Origin: Methylomonas sp.
GTDB lineage: Bacteria; Pseudomonadota; Gammaproteobacteria; Methylococcales; Methylomonadaceae
Direction: 5' to 3'
DNA length: 64,000 bases
NCBI GenBank assembly: GCA_026988155.1
Contig: JALSLW010000079.1
Span: 27,357 to 91,356, forward strand
Shown here: positions 9,376 through 18,370 of the stretch, piece by piece
Position numbering within the stretch: the first letter of the stretch is position 1
Layout: each line of letters starts with the position of its first letter
Program-made: the position numbers and the translations under genes
The notes under the pieces: generated by a model
What the model was told of the DNA's origin: nothing
The model's input: the letters and a program-made list of their open reading frames with translations, nothing else
The model's database searches: none

Positions 9376-10917
9376 CTAATTATTTTGAGTCAATTCATGC
9401 AGCTGAATGTTGATGAGCCTAAGCGCAGCCATTACTGCGGCAAAAACCTGATTAGAATGAACGCCTCGGGTTCTGCGGGTTGTCTGTCCGCAGTCCCAGG
9501 TAATAACGCATTCGGTCAGAGCGTTGGTATGTCCGCCTTTAGGGATTCTTACTTCGTAGTCCAGTAGGGCTGGCAAGGTGTAGCTGTGCAGTTTCATCAC
9601 CTTATTGACTGCATCAATAAAGGCGTCAAAACCGCCGTTTCCAGAACCGGAGGCAATATGTATCTCACCTTTTACGTCAACCCTTAAGCTAACTGTGGCT
9701 TCAAGGTTAAGCCCGCTGGTGATTGAGCAATTGAGAAGTTTTATATGGTGATAGTTTTTGCTTTCCAGTACGTCAGCAATGATAAAGGGGAGGTCATCAG
9801 TGGTGATGGTCTGTTTTGAATCACCTAGCTGTATGATTTTGGTTAGCACCTTTTTTTGATTCTCTTCTGATAGATCCAAGTCCAGCAATTCCAGGTTCTT
9901 TTTAAGAGATGCTTTACCGCTCATTTTGCCTAAAGCATAGCTATGGATTCGAGAAAAGCGTTCAGGTACCAATTTACTTTTGTATAAATCGCCTTTTTGG
10001 TCGCCATCAGCATGAATTCCCGCAGTTTGGGTGAAGACATCGGCTCCAATTATTGGCGTATTGGCCGCAACACGTTTGCCTGAAAAGTTTTCTATCATGG
10101 TGCTGATGCGGACAAGGTGGCTCTCATCAATAGAGATTTCCATGTTCATTTTATCTTTCAAGACCACTGCAACTTGAGCCAGCGAAGCGTTTCCTGCACG
10201 TTCTCCTAGGCAGTTTATGGTGCAATGAATAGAACTGATGCCGGCGCGTACAGCGGCCATTACATTGGCTGTTGCCAGTCCGTAGTCATTATGAGGATGG
10301 AAATCAAATTGCAGTTCCGGATATCGGGTACACATGTCGTGAAGGCTGCTATAGACCTCATCAGGTGACATCACTCCTAACGTGTCAGGCAGCATAAAAT
10401 GACTGATGCCTGCGTGCTGTAGGTTGTCCATTAATGCGAAAACATACTCACGGTTATCATGGTAGCCATTCGACCAGTCTTCTAAGTAAACATTAACGCT
10501 AAGGCCTTTTCCCAGTGCATAGCTGACGGTTTTTAGAATATCGCCGGTATGCTGTTCTAGCGTTTTACCTAGCTGGTCTCTGCAATGCTTTTCACTGCCT
10601 TTAGTCAGCAGGTTAATGACGCAGCCGCCTGTTTCTAGAATCCAGTCAACACTGCGGGTGTGATTAACAAAGCCTAAAACCTCAACGCATCCTTCAAAGC
10701 CTTCCTGTCTGGCCCAGGCATTAATGCGTGTGACAGCCAGCTTTTCACCTTCAGAAACACCTGCAGAGGCCACCTCAATACGGTCAACCCGCAATGACTG
10801 AAGCAATGTTTTGGCAATATTGACTTTTTCGTCAGGAGAGTAAGATACGCCTTGGGTCTGTTCTCCGTCGCGCAATGTGGTGTCCATTAACTGGATATGT
10901 CTGGGTTGTATGGGCAT
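9376..10917 (-). CDS. cimA: (R)-citramalate synthase-like alpha-isopropylmalate synthase family enzyme
   Basis: 513 residues. TIM-barrel condensing enzyme: MDTTLRDGEQTQG carries catalytic R16-D17, FDFHPHNDYG holds the HxH metal ligands, and CLGERAGNASL is conserved. A linker (FTQTAGIHADGD) leads to a LeuA-type allosteric domain (ASGSGNGGFDAF). VYLEDWSNG, ERFSRIHSYALGKMSGKAS and DDLPFIIADV resemble what I recall of Leptospira CimA more than canonical LeuA. The likely reaction is pyruvate + acetyl-CoA to citramalate, a threonine-independent route to isoleucine whose next step uses LeuCD, encoded next to it. 2-isopropylmalate synthase remains an alternative. leuB is not adjacent. Confidence 0.75.
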   Translation of the reverse strand: MPIQPRHIQLMDTTLRDGEQTQGVSYSPDEKVNIAKTLLQSLRVDRIEVASAGVSEGEKLAVTRINAWARQEGFEGCVEVLGFVNHTRSVDWILETGGCVINLLTKGSEKHCRDQLGKTLEQHTGDILKTVSYALGKGLSVNVYLEDWSNGYHDNREYVFALMDNLQHAGISHFMLPDTLGVMSPDEVYSSLHDMCTRYPELQFDFHPHNDYGLATANVMAAVRAGISSIHCTINCLGERAGNASLAQVAVVLKDKMNMEISIDESHLVRISTMIENFSGKRVAANTPIIGADVFTQTAGIHADGDQKGDLYKSKLVPERFSRIHSYALGKMSGKASLKKNLELLDLDLSEENQKKVLTKIIQLGDSKQTITTDDLPFIIADVLESKNYHHIKLLNCSITSGLNLEATVSLRVDVKGEIHIASGSGNGGFDAFIDAVNKVMKLHSYTLPALLDYEVRIPKGGHTNALTECVITWDCGQTTRRTRGVHSNQVFAAVMAALRLINIQLHELTQNN

Positions 10918-10994
10918 GGTGTGCCTGAAAGAGCGAAAGGGTTTTAGACGCTTCTAGTCATTAGAAGGAGGTATCGGTGTTGATGCTGAGTAAA

Positions 10995-11028
10995 TAGGGT
11001 GTGCTGAGCAGGTGTTAAGCACACCCTA
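10995..11028. repeat. Perfect 11-bp inverted repeat in the cimA upstream region
   Basis: TAGGGTGTGCT (10995-11005) and AGCACACCCTA (11018-11028) are exact complements around 12 bases. The hairpin lies between leuD and the cimA-like gene, both on minus, immediately beside a larger palindromic element. It could terminate or attenuate read-through, or be a repeat unit. No T-run. Confidence 0.5.
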
Positions 11029-11032
11029 CTTA

Positions 11033-11190
11033 GGCAACTCGCAATAAATAACCCACCAATCTTGCTTGTCTTTTTATCCGTCTTCAGCGTTGCAACTTCG
11101 GTCGCATAGCTTGCTATGCTCCCTCCGTTGCGCCTTGAAGACGAATAAAAATTCTGCGCAATCTGGGTAGGTTATTTAATGCGAGTTACC
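11033..11190. repeat. 158-bp palindromic intergenic element, copy A
   Basis: The ends GGCAACTCGC and GCGAGTTACC are near-complements; moving inward, AATAACCCACC pairs with GGTAGGTTATT, CGTCTTCA with TGAAGACG, and GCATAGC with GCTATGC around a tiny loop at about 11110. The whole element can fold into one long cruciform. It shares CTTGCTTGTCTTTTT and the CATAG..GCTATGC core with copy B (30296-30469), and the core also with copy C (20729-20792). Confidence 0.75.
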
Positions 11191-11207
11191 TTACTCATTT
11201 CATTTTT

Positions 11208-11819
11208 TTAAGCCCAAAGCCAAGGGAAGTTCTGCTTATGCTTTGCTTCGTACTGATCAATCGCATCAGTCTGCAGCAGCGTTAAGCCAATATCATCTAA
11301 ACCTTTTGCTAAATTTTCCTTGCGGAACGGGTCGATTTCAAAGGTAAAGCCATTGCCTGCCGGTGTGGTCAGCTGCTGTTTTTCTAAGTCAACGGTAAAG
11401 CTCACGCCTTCGTTAGCTGAAATTTCACCCATTAGGTCTGCCAATTGCTTTTTGGTTGCAATAATAGGCAAAATGCTGTTTTTGAAACAGTTATTATAAA
11501 AAATATCAGCATAGCTGGTCGATATAATGGTGTTAAAACCATAATCTTCAATTGCCCAGGGAGCATGCTCACGTGATGATCCGCAGCCGAAGTTGTCGCC
11601 TACGACCAGAATTTTAGCCCCTTTAAATGCCGGTTTGTTCAGCTCAAAATCTGCATTTTTACTGCCATCTTCATTATAGCGCCAGTCGTGGAAAAGGTGG
11701 ATGCCAAAACCGCTGCGTTCAACTTTTTTAAGAAATTGCTTGGGGATAATTTGGTCTGTATCGACATTGCTGCGATTCATTAAGGCCGCAATGCTTTGGT
11801 GTTTATTATAAGGTTGCAT
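11208..11819 (-). CDS. leuD: 3-isopropylmalate dehydratase small subunit
   Basis: 203 residues. The swivel-domain signature is clear: NVDTDQIIPKQFLK near the N-terminus, then GDNFGCGSSREHAPWAI, with a C-terminal FPWL. It pairs with LeuC to isomerise 2-isopropylmalate to 3-isopropylmalate in leucine synthesis, and can act on citramalate in the CimA route. It lies 11 bases after leuC on the same strand, so the two subunits are translated together. Confidence 0.96.
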   Translation of the reverse strand: MQPYNKHQSIAALMNRSNVDTDQIIPKQFLKKVERSGFGIHLFHDWRYNEDGSKNADFELNKPAFKGAKILVVGDNFGCGSSREHAPWAIEDYGFNTIISTSYADIFYNNCFKNSILPIIATKKQLADLMGEISANEGVSFTVDLEKQQLTTPAGNGFTFEIDPFRKENLAKGLDDIGLTLLQTDAIDQYEAKHKQNFPWLWA

Positions 11820-11830
11820 AAATGTTCCTG

Positions 11831-13228
11831 TTAAAGATTGCGGATATCAACAAAATGACCGGCAGAGGCTGCCGCGGCAGCCATGGCAGGAGAAACTAAA
11901 TGGGTGCGACCGCCTTTGCCCTGGCGACCTTCAAAGTTCCTGTTGGATGTTGATGCACTGCGCTGACCAACAGTTAATTCATCGCCATTCATGGCAAGGC
12001 ACATTGAGCAGCCAGGATCACGCCATTCCCAGCCAGCATCAATAAAGACTTTATCCAAGCCTTCATCTTCTGCCTGTTTTTTTACGTGATAAGAACCAGG
12101 TACTGCGATAGCGGTAACGTTATCGGCTACTTTAGTTCCTTTTGCAATATCGGCGGCTATGCGGAAATCTTCAATACGGCCATTAGTGCATGAGCCGATA
12201 AAAATTAAATCAACAGCAATGTCGGTGATTTTTGTATGCGCTTTTAGCCCCATGTAATTTAAAGCATTTTCACAGGCTTGACGTTTGATTTCATCATCAA
12301 AATCTTCCGGTGCAGGAATAATGCTGGTAACGCCTGTGACTTGCTCAGGTGATGTTCCCCAGGTTACTTGAGGTTCAATATTGGCAGCGTTTAGTGTAAT
12401 GGTGGTGTCATATTCAGCGCCTTTATCGGTAGGCAGTGATTTCCAGTAAGCTAATGCTTTGTCCCAATTTTCACCGGACGGTACGAATTCACGGCCTTTT
12501 AAATAGTCATATGTTTTTTGATCAGGCGCAACCAGGCCAGCTCTGGCACCTGCTTCAATAGCCATATTGCAAAGTGTCATGCGGCCTTCCATTGAAAGTT
12601 TAGTGATTGCTTCGCCGGCATATTCAATTACGTATCCTGTGCCGCCTGCTGTGCCAATTTTGCCAGTAATAGCTAATGCAATATCTTTTGCTGATGCATA
12701 TTTAGATAGCTCTCCATCAATTTGGATTAGCATCGTTTTTGATTTTTTTTGAGGCAAAGTCTGAGTGGCCATAACATGCTCTACTTCAGAAGTGCCTATG
12801 CCAAAAGCCAAAGCGCCAAAAGCACCGTGGGTTGCAGTATGGCTGTCTCCGCAAACTACAATCATGCCTGGGTGTACAAAGCCATGTTCGGGCACAACAA
12901 TATGAATAACGCCATTATTGGGGTTTTTCATATCATATAAATTAAGCCCATTTTCCTGACAGTTATCCGCCATGGTTTCAATCTGTTTTTTGGCAATAGG
13001 GTCTGCAATTGGCAGGTCTCTGTCTTTAGTGGGAACACAGTGATCCATGGTTGCTAAAATACTATGCGGGTTGCGCACCTTGCGATTTGCAAGCCTTAAG
13101 CCTTCAAAAGCCTGAGGACTGGTGACTTCATGCATTAGGTGGCGGTCAACATAAAGTAGAGGTGCCTGGCCTGGTGCTTCAACCACAAAATGGCTATCCC
13201 AAATCTTTTCGTACATCGTTTTTTTCAT
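11831..13228 (-). CDS. leuC: 3-isopropylmalate dehydratase large subunit
   Basis: 465 residues from ATG 13228, chosen because GGGA lies about 9 bases upstream and [15 protein letters not shown] matches the family start; an upstream in-frame TTG at 13258 would add ten unlikely residues. Aconitase-type [4Fe-4S] ligands are seen: one Cys in FIGSCTNGR and two in [29 protein letters not shown] and [27 protein letters not shown] are also diagnostic. It forms the leuCD operon with the gene downstream. Confidence 0.97.
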   Translation of the reverse strand: MKKTMYEKIWDSHFVVEAPGQAPLLYVDRHLMHEVTSPQAFEGLRLANRKVRNPHSILATMDHCVPTKDRDLPIADPIAKKQIETMADNCQENGLNLYDMKNPNNGVIHIVVPEHGFVHPGMIVVCGDSHTATHGAFGALAFGIGTSEVEHVMATQTLPQKKSKTMLIQIDGELSKYASAKDIALAITGKIGTAGGTGYVIEYAGEAITKLSMEGRMTLCNMAIEAGARAGLVAPDQKTYDYLKGREFVPSGENWDKALAYWKSLPTDKGAEYDTTITLNAANIEPQVTWGTSPEQVTGVTSIIPAPEDFDDEIKRQACENALNYMGLKAHTKITDIAVDLIFIGSCTNGRIEDFRIAADIAKGTKVADNVTAIAVPGSYHVKKQAEDEGLDKVFIDAGWEWRDPGCSMCLAMNGDELTVGQRSASTSNRNFEGRQGKGGRTHLVSPAMAAAAASAGHFVDIRNL

Positions 13229-13538
13229 AGTATTTCCCAAAACTTTCTGCCCAGCCAATGGTGCGTCGGGCGTGCGCCTGTTACGCAGACGGTTTAAATA
13301 TTAATTAACCGTGCATTATCGCTTAAAGCGGTGGTAGTTTGCAATCTTTAGGTTTGTTGTTAAACGGGATAAAAATGTTGCTAAAAAACATCATTGTAAA
13401 CAATATGAATATAATTAATTAATAATACAGTGTATTGTTTACTTTTTAAAAACCTGTACACTATGCAAAATCATTGGAGCTAGCAGTTTACTTCAACACT
13501 AATACATTTTTATTTAAACATAGGAAAAAAGAGCAAAC
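13229..13538. other. Intergenic region between leuC and a small membrane-protein gene
   Basis: About 310 bases with divergent transcription on both sides: leuC on minus and the 44-residue protein on plus. The middle is highly AT-rich (ATTAATTAATAATAC). A plus-strand promoter candidate is annotated at 13435-13462. I could not define the leuC promoter or a leader peptide; no run of Leu codons typical of leu attenuation is evident. Confidence 0.4.
13435..13462 (+). promoter_or_regulatory. Candidate sigma-70 promoter for the 44-residue protein gene
   Basis: TTGTTT (13435-13440) and TACACT (13457-13462) are separated by 16 bases and lie 76 bases upstream of the small gene's ATG. Both hexamers match the -35/-10 consensus moderately. 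Confidence 0.4.
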
Positions 13539-13673
13539 ATGAAAAAAGATATTACAATCGGATTATTATTTCTTACAGGAATTTGGGGTTTTATTTCGGG
13601 TGCATTCATAATTTCCACCGTCATGTTTGGTGCTTCAGCCATGTTCAGCAATATCTTTTTAAGAGAAAGCTAA
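13539..13673 (+). CDS. Small 44-residue membrane protein
   Basis: MKKDITIGLLFLTGIWGFIS begins a hydrophobic peptide with one long or two short membrane helices and the end SNIFLRES. TAGGAAAAAAGAG provides an A/G-rich ribosome binding region about 10-15 bases before ATG. A promoter-like pair lies 76 bases upstream and a strong intrinsic terminator begins 54 bases after the stop, so the ORF sits in a tidy monocistronic unit. That context is the main reason to accept it. No homologue is recognised. Confidence 0.6.
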   Translation: MKKDITIGLLFLTGIWGFISGAFIISTVMFGASAMFSNIFLRES

Positions 13674-13726
13674 ACCAAATTCATATACCTCCTCGTTGTG
13701 AAAGCAGATTTAATACTGCGACTCTT

Positions 13727-13761
13727 AACCTCCGCTAGCATTGTTAGCGGAGGTTTTTTTT
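13727..13761 (+). terminator. Strong rho-independent terminator
   Basis: AACCTCCGCTA (13727-13737) pairs perfectly with TAGCGGAGGTT (13745-13755) around a 7-base loop, followed by a run of eight Ts (13754-13761). It is the clearest intrinsic terminator in the window and ends the small membrane-protein transcript. Confidence 0.92.
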
Positions 13762-13854
13762 GCCCGTTAATTAAACACTGTTCAGATGTTATTCATAATT
13801 ATTGGCGTATTCTGCTCACAACTTTAAACAAAGCTTGTAAAGCAGGAGAATGTT

Positions 13855-14337
13855 ATGAAAATGTTAACGGCAGTATTGGTGTTAATGCTTATGCCTTATA
13901 TAGCCCATGCAGAACGGGGACATAAGTTTGGACACCGTAATCAGCAGTTTAATAAGTCATATTTCTGGCAGGATGTGGAGCGCCGTCAATACAGGCAGGG
14001 AATTCGTATTGAAAGGGGGATAGAAAGTGGGCAATTGACGCGTAGAGAAGCTAGAAGATTAAAGCGTGAACAAAGGCATGTCGCAAAACAGGTTAGGCAT
14101 ATGCAGCGCCATAGTTATTTAAGCCAGAAGGCTAAATGGGAGATAATGGAACACTTGGATTATGTCAGTGAGAAAATAAGGGATTTGAAACATAATCGTC
14201 GCTATGCCCATAGAAGAAATTATGGCGATCATGATCATAATCGTTATACGCATGCAAATGACTATAGCGGATCTAATAACGATGGAGCTATATGGACAAA
14301 TAGTGGAGGATCGGCAGGTGTTTATTTTAGGTTTTGA
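13855..14337 (+). CDS. Small basic, histidine-rich secreted protein
   Basis: 160 residues with a signal peptide ending near AHA (residues 1-19), preceded by AGGAGA five bases before ATG. The mature part is rich in Arg, His and Gln: RRQYRQGIRIERGIESGQLT, then TRREARRLKREQRHVAKQV and KAKWEIMEHLDYVSEKIRDL predict helices. The C-terminal 50 residues are His/Asn/Gly-rich (NYGDHDHNRYTHAND). It resembles short uncharacterised periplasmic proteins with a ..SGxLTRxEARRLxxEQ.. block found in several proteobacteria. Metal or polyanion binding is possible, but nothing proves it. Convergent with mshQ. Confidence 0.75.
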   Translation: MKMLTAVLVLMLMPYIAHAERGHKFGHRNQQFNKSYFWQDVERRQYRQGIRIERGIESGQLTRREARRLKREQRHVAKQVRHMQRHSYLSQKAKWEIMEHLDYVSEKIRDLKHNRRYAHRRNYGDHDHNRYTHANDYSGSNNDGAIWTNSGGSAGVYFRF

Positions 14338-14390
14338 TGGTCATTGAGAAATTGTAGAGAAGGGGTATTTGACATTATTGCAACTAGCAT

Positions 14391-17198
14391 TTAATAAACT
14401 TCTCTAAAATAAATCTGCTGGCTATTGCCTTTATAAATGCCAAGGGTGGCACGAGCTGAAGGTGCATTATCATAAGCACCGTCCCCATTCCAGTCATAGC
14501 CAAGCCAGGAATAGGAAGAGATAAATGCACCCGTGGTGATATCAATGTATCCTGGCTTATTAGGTGTACTTAAAGATAAACCTGCTACGCCTGCATTTAA
14601 TGGGGAATTGGCAATGCTGGCAATACTGGTGCTGGTGCCTATCGCTATAGGGTTTATTCCGCCATTAAAACTTAAATCAGAAATAGCGATTGCTGTGCAT
14701 ACATCGTCTGCATGAGTGATAAAAGAGGTGCCGTTGTAGTACTCTGTATATAGAGGTACTGGAAGAGGCATTAACTCTGAGCCATGTACATTATCAATGT
14801 TTAAGCGGCCAAAGCGCATAGATGCACCGGAAGCTTGAATGGTGTATGGCAGCTCAGGTGTCTGTATATTGTCATTATCAGTAATATCGGTAAATTCAAG
14901 ATCTACCGATGCTGTGAATGGCGCAATTATACTGTTACTTTCATGCCGATATCTATAATTGTCAGAGCCAAAAGTAAAGGTCAAACTTCCATTGCCATTA
15001 TCGGCCAAGCTAGCTGTACCGGGAACCCATGATTCTAAATTGACCAGTGTGCTGCCATCAGCCCCAGCTTGAGTTGAATCAGCAGTTGGTACTGTAACAT
15101 TAAAGTCAGTTGCACTTAATCCATTGGCATAAGTTCCGGTATAATTTTCTGTGACTAAGGGTACGCTAAGTCCGTTGTATGCGGTAACGGTCAATGTAGG
15201 AGCAGTTTGGTAACTGAATGTCTGGCCGGTATAAGTAAAGCTAGTGCAGGTATCAGAAAAAAGCCCGTTAGCAAAAGCTGTTATTTTAAAGTGATCAGGG
15301 GTAAAACGGCCAAAGTAATTGCTGGCTAAAGTGTTGCCAAACATACAGCCAACTTTACCACTAGCATCAGGTGTATTAGAAAAATTATTTGTACAGTCAC
15401 CCGCCTGGTCAACAAGGGTAAAACTATCATCGTAAACGCCCTGAGCCGCAAATCGCATTGAACCGGCTTCTGAATAGCTAAAAGTAGTGCCAGTTGCAAT
15501 TCCTGCTGTAGAATCTGCAGCGCTAAACGCGCCAGAAATGGTACCTGTCTGATTGGCTCCAGCATGAGCCTGTAGGTTTAAGTTATTAATTCTCGGTGTG
15601 CCGCCGTATCCAGCAGTTGCAGTTGCAGTTAAGGTGAAATTTTCACCGGCTTTTGCTTTGGGCAGTCCTGTTGATCCGGTATTTGTTAGGTTTGAGGAAA
15701 CATTAAATGTAGTTGGCCTAATTGCAAAACTGTCTGTTGAGCAACCTATTACGGAAGGGCTGTCTGTAGCATCGGTGATTCGGCACTTTACTTTGCTGTA
15801 TGCTGTGCCGGAAAGCATGCTTGCACTGGATTTGATGCCGGAATCAGCTGATGTTATGGTTAGGTTTTGAGAAACGGCTGGGCTTAAAGCAGGGTAACTG
15901 CTACATGATGCGGCGGTTTCTGCATTAACTAATTCAACTGTGACAGTATGATCTGCTCCACTGGCAAAGCTTGTTTCTATGGTACTGGCATCTTTCAAAG
16001 CCACAATATCAAAACTGAATGATTGGGCTGTCGTTTTAGTAAATAACTTCCCAGCAATACCGTCAGTACCATTTTCTACACAGTTAAAGTTGGTTGCGGC
16101 CGTATCTCCACCTCCTCCAGAACAAATGTTGCTTTCATTCATATCAGAGGTTACTTGCAATGCAGTAATAGCTCCTGTATAAATTTTTAAATTATCTATC
16201 TTGCCTTTAAAAGGCCAGCTGGAGGATGCGCCAGTAGCACCTATAACTAAGGTGCTTTGTACATACGCATTACTGGTTGTTACCGTACCGGTTCTGTATG
16301 CAATGGATTGCAAAACACCATCAATAAAAAGTTTATTGTTGGCTACGCTGCCATTGGTAAATGTAGCCGCTACATGATGCCAGCCAGCAGTGAGGCCTGA
16401 GGCTGATATTCCGGTTACATCCCAGCCCCAAGTATTAAAGCCAAAATAAATGGTATTGCCGCTGCCACTGTTATTTGCACCAAAAAATAAATCGTGCCGG
16501 TCCCAGCCTAAAGGCATTACATTCTTAGTTCCATCCCAATACATCCAAAAACTCACGGATGTTTTGGCCCCAGTAGCCGTCGAAACTGGTAATCCGCTAA
16601 TATTAATGCTTCCCCCTGTAAAAGACCCTGCATAACATGTATCACCTTTAGGCCCATTTGAACCTGCTAAAATGCGAGAAAGAGCACCTCCAGGGCTTCC
16701 GTTATAACTGCCAGTTTGATCAGTTAAACTATTATTTGATATCCAGTCATCATCAAAGTTATATGAAGCGATTAGTGTTGCGTTTACCGTAGTACTAGTC
16801 CAGGAAGCAGAAAACCCTTGGGCACTAATACCATAGTCACTGGAAAATAATAAATACATACTGCCAGAAGTTGCTGTGATGTTATTTGGTAATGAATATC
16901 CAGTATATTGACCTAATAAAGTTCCGGATGTGCTTGTTCCATCATAAACATAAAGAAAGTCATAGTTGGTTTCGACAGCAAATTGAGAAAAATTCAGTGT
17001 AATATTTGTTGGTGATGAAGAAGGCTGAATTAAAAATCCACAATATTCATAGTTTAAATAAGATCCGCCTGCACCTCCAGAGTCATATATGTTGCCACTA
17101 TCCGCATTAGAGGTTAATGAAGAACACATATTTTCAGCATAGCTTTTAGAAGATATGAAAAAAATAATGGGCAATAATAAATAAAAAATTTTATTCAT
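14391..17198 (-). CDS. mshQ: MSHA biogenesis protein MshQ-like, with CUB and LamG-like domains
   Basis: 935 residues with a signal peptide ending SYA. Residues about 24-140 look like a CUB domain (YDFLYVYDGTSTSGTLLGQY, then LFSSDYGISAQGFSASW). About 145-360 form a LamG/concanavalin-type domain (SVSFWMYWDG, GWHHVAATFTNG, FKGKIDNLKIY). The remaining 570 residues match the MshQ-type DUF6701 region and end in ATLGIYKGNSQQIYFREVY, like the family's FGIYRGNDRIIYWRE. Known MshQ proteins are encoded at the end of MSHA pilus operons; a role at the pilus tip or surface is inferred. A small gene 33 bases upstream (17232-17459) probably shares its transcript. Confidence 0.82.
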   Translation of the reverse strand: MNKIFYLLLPIIFFISSKSYAENMCSSLTSNADSGNIYDSGGAGGSYLNYEYCGFLIQPSSSPTNITLNFSQFAVETNYDFLYVYDGTSTSGTLLGQYTGYSLPNNITATSGSMYLLFSSDYGISAQGFSASWTSTTVNATLIASYNFDDDWISNNSLTDQTGSYNGSPGGALSRILAGSNGPKGDTCYAGSFTGGSINISGLPVSTATGAKTSVSFWMYWDGTKNVMPLGWDRHDLFFGANNSGSGNTIYFGFNTWGWDVTGISASGLTAGWHHVAATFTNGSVANNKLFIDGVLQSIAYRTGTVTTSNAYVQSTLVIGATGASSSWPFKGKIDNLKIYTGAITALQVTSDMNESNICSGGGGDTAATNFNCVENGTDGIAGKLFTKTTAQSFSFDIVALKDASTIETSFASGADHTVTVELVNAETAASCSSYPALSPAVSQNLTITSADSGIKSSASMLSGTAYSKVKCRITDATDSPSVIGCSTDSFAIRPTTFNVSSNLTNTGSTGLPKAKAGENFTLTATATAGYGGTPRINNLNLQAHAGANQTGTISGAFSAADSTAGIATGTTFSYSEAGSMRFAAQGVYDDSFTLVDQAGDCTNNFSNTPDASGKVGCMFGNTLASNYFGRFTPDHFKITAFANGLFSDTCTSFTYTGQTFSYQTAPTLTVTAYNGLSVPLVTENYTGTYANGLSATDFNVTVPTADSTQAGADGSTLVNLESWVPGTASLADNGNGSLTFTFGSDNYRYRHESNSIIAPFTASVDLEFTDITDNDNIQTPELPYTIQASGASMRFGRLNIDNVHGSELMPLPVPLYTEYYNGTSFITHADDVCTAIAISDLSFNGGINPIAIGTSTSIASIANSPLNAGVAGLSLSTPNKPGYIDITTGAFISSYSWLGYDWNGDGAYDNAPSARATLGIYKGNSQQIYFREVY

Positions 17199-17231
17199 AC
17201 TGTAAGCTCTTCTATTTTCCTACTTAGTTAT

Positions 17232-17459
17232 TTATTCATCACTATGGTTTTTTTTGCAGCTTGGACAGATATGTTGTCCAGTGGGTGTATTAGTCCAGCC
17301 ACTTTCAATTGCATTAATTAAACTCCCTTCAATCCAGAAGCGACCATCGCATAAACGCCGTCCATTACGCTCATCTTCCCTTGGACTGCGTCTAAATTCA
17401 ATGGTCCTAATCCCTTGCGGATTACAAATGTCACAAAAAATAAAAGTTCTTATACTCAT
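17232..17459 (-). CDS. Small protein with two CxxC motifs (zinc-ribbon-like)
   Basis: 75 residues, MSIRTFIFCDICNPQGIRTI... with one CxxC (CDIC) near the N-terminus and another (CPSC) near the C-terminus, spacing that suits a single zinc site. The core has RLCDGRFWIEGSLINAIESGW. No signal peptide, so cytoplasmic. Family not identified. It lies directly before mshQ on the same strand; no ribosome binding site stands out. Confidence 0.65.
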   Translation of the reverse strand: MSIRTFIFCDICNPQGIRTIEFRRSPREDERNGRRLCDGRFWIEGSLINAIESGWTNTPTGQHICPSCKKNHSDE

Positions 17460-17627
17460 AGTTGTGTTTTAACAAAAACTAAAGGCGGAAGGAAAGGCCT
17501 GCGCCACATTATAAAAAAAATAAGAAAAATGTAATTTATCTACTATTATTAAAATCAAAGTATAGTTTATTTAACTACAATGTTTTTTAATTTAATGGCT
17601 TATAGTTTATAAGATAAGGGTAAGAAA

Positions 17628-18038
17628 ATGAAAAGAAGTGGGCAACAGGGGTTTACATTAATCGAATTGGTTATGGTGATTGTTATTTTGGGTATCTTAG
17701 CTGCCACGGCTTTGCCAAAGTTTGCTGATTTAAGCGGTGATGCGCGAAAGGCATCAATAAAAGGTGCTATGGGAGGAGTAAGATCAGCTGTAGGAATTGC
17801 TCATTCAGCGTCTCTGGTTGCCGGCAGTAATACTGTAACTATTGAAGGTGCTACATATACTCTTGTCAGTGGGTATCCAAGTGTAAGTAATATTAAAGCT
17901 TTAGCTGGTCTTTCAGATGAATATACTCTTACTCCAACAAGTACCACTTCTACTATCATATCCCTTAAAGCTAATTGTCAGTTTAAATATACGGTTGCTG
18001 GTGGCGTGACAGATAGCTTAGTTCAGACGGGATGTTAG
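17628..18038 (+). CDS. mshA: MSHA major pilin-like type IV pilin
   Basis: 136 residues. Prepilin leader MKRSGQQG is cut before F9; mature FTLIELVMVIVILGILAATALPKF is the type IV pilin helix with Glu at +5. Two cysteines, C117 and C136, would form the C-terminal disulfide loop. AAGGG lies 8 bases before ATG. As the first pilin of the mshA-C-D-O-P block, separated from mshC by 332 bases, it is the best candidate for the major subunit. The whole block is on the strand opposite to mshG-I and mshQ. Confidence 0.9.
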   Translation: MKRSGQQGFTLIELVMVIVILGILAATALPKFADLSGDARKASIKGAMGGVRSAVGIAHSASLVAGSNTVTIEGATYTLVSGYPSVSNIKALAGLSDEYTLTPTSTTSTIISLKANCQFKYTVAGGVTDSLVQTGC

Positions 18039-18056
18039 TTAGTCATTTGTAGTCAT

Positions 18057-18150
18057 GTAGGCTGAGATGGAGCGGTAGCGAACCCCCAGCACTGGCAAAC
18101 CTAATTAGCTTAATATGCTGGGGTTGCGCTACCGTTTCACCCCAGCCTAC
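18057..18150. repeat. 94-bp palindromic element between mshA and mshC (first)
   Basis: Ends GTAGGCTG (18057-18064) and CAGCCTAC (18143-18150) are exact complements. Inside, GGTAGCG-AACCCCCAGCA pairs with TGCTGGGGTT-GCGCTACC. The element folds into one hairpin and carries no ORF, like REP or MITE-type sequences. It may also stop or stabilise the mshA transcript. Confidence 0.75.
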
Positions 18151-18168
18151 GGATAAAATAAATGGATA

Positions 18169-18263
18169 GTTCCCATGGTCTCCGCGGGAACTCATGTTAG
18201 GACGCTCTGCGTCCAGTGACGCAGAGCGTTTACAAGCTGCATTTTTAAGCAGAGCATGGGAAC
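18169..18263. repeat. 95-bp palindromic element between mshA and mshC (second)
   Basis: GTTCCCATG (18169-18177) and CATGGGAAC (18255-18263) form exact terminal inverted repeats. A perfect 12-bp hairpin, ACGCTCTGCGTC/GACGCAGAGCGT (18202-18229), sits in the middle. It differs in sequence from the neighbouring element but lies only 18 bases away. Confidence 0.75.
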
Positions 18264-18370
18264 GATGAATTTGAATAATAATTAGATTTTCTCTTACAGA
18301 AAGCCGTATTAAAATTTGAATAGGATAAAAATAAAGCAGAACGCAATAAAAACTAAGGACTTTTTATCCC

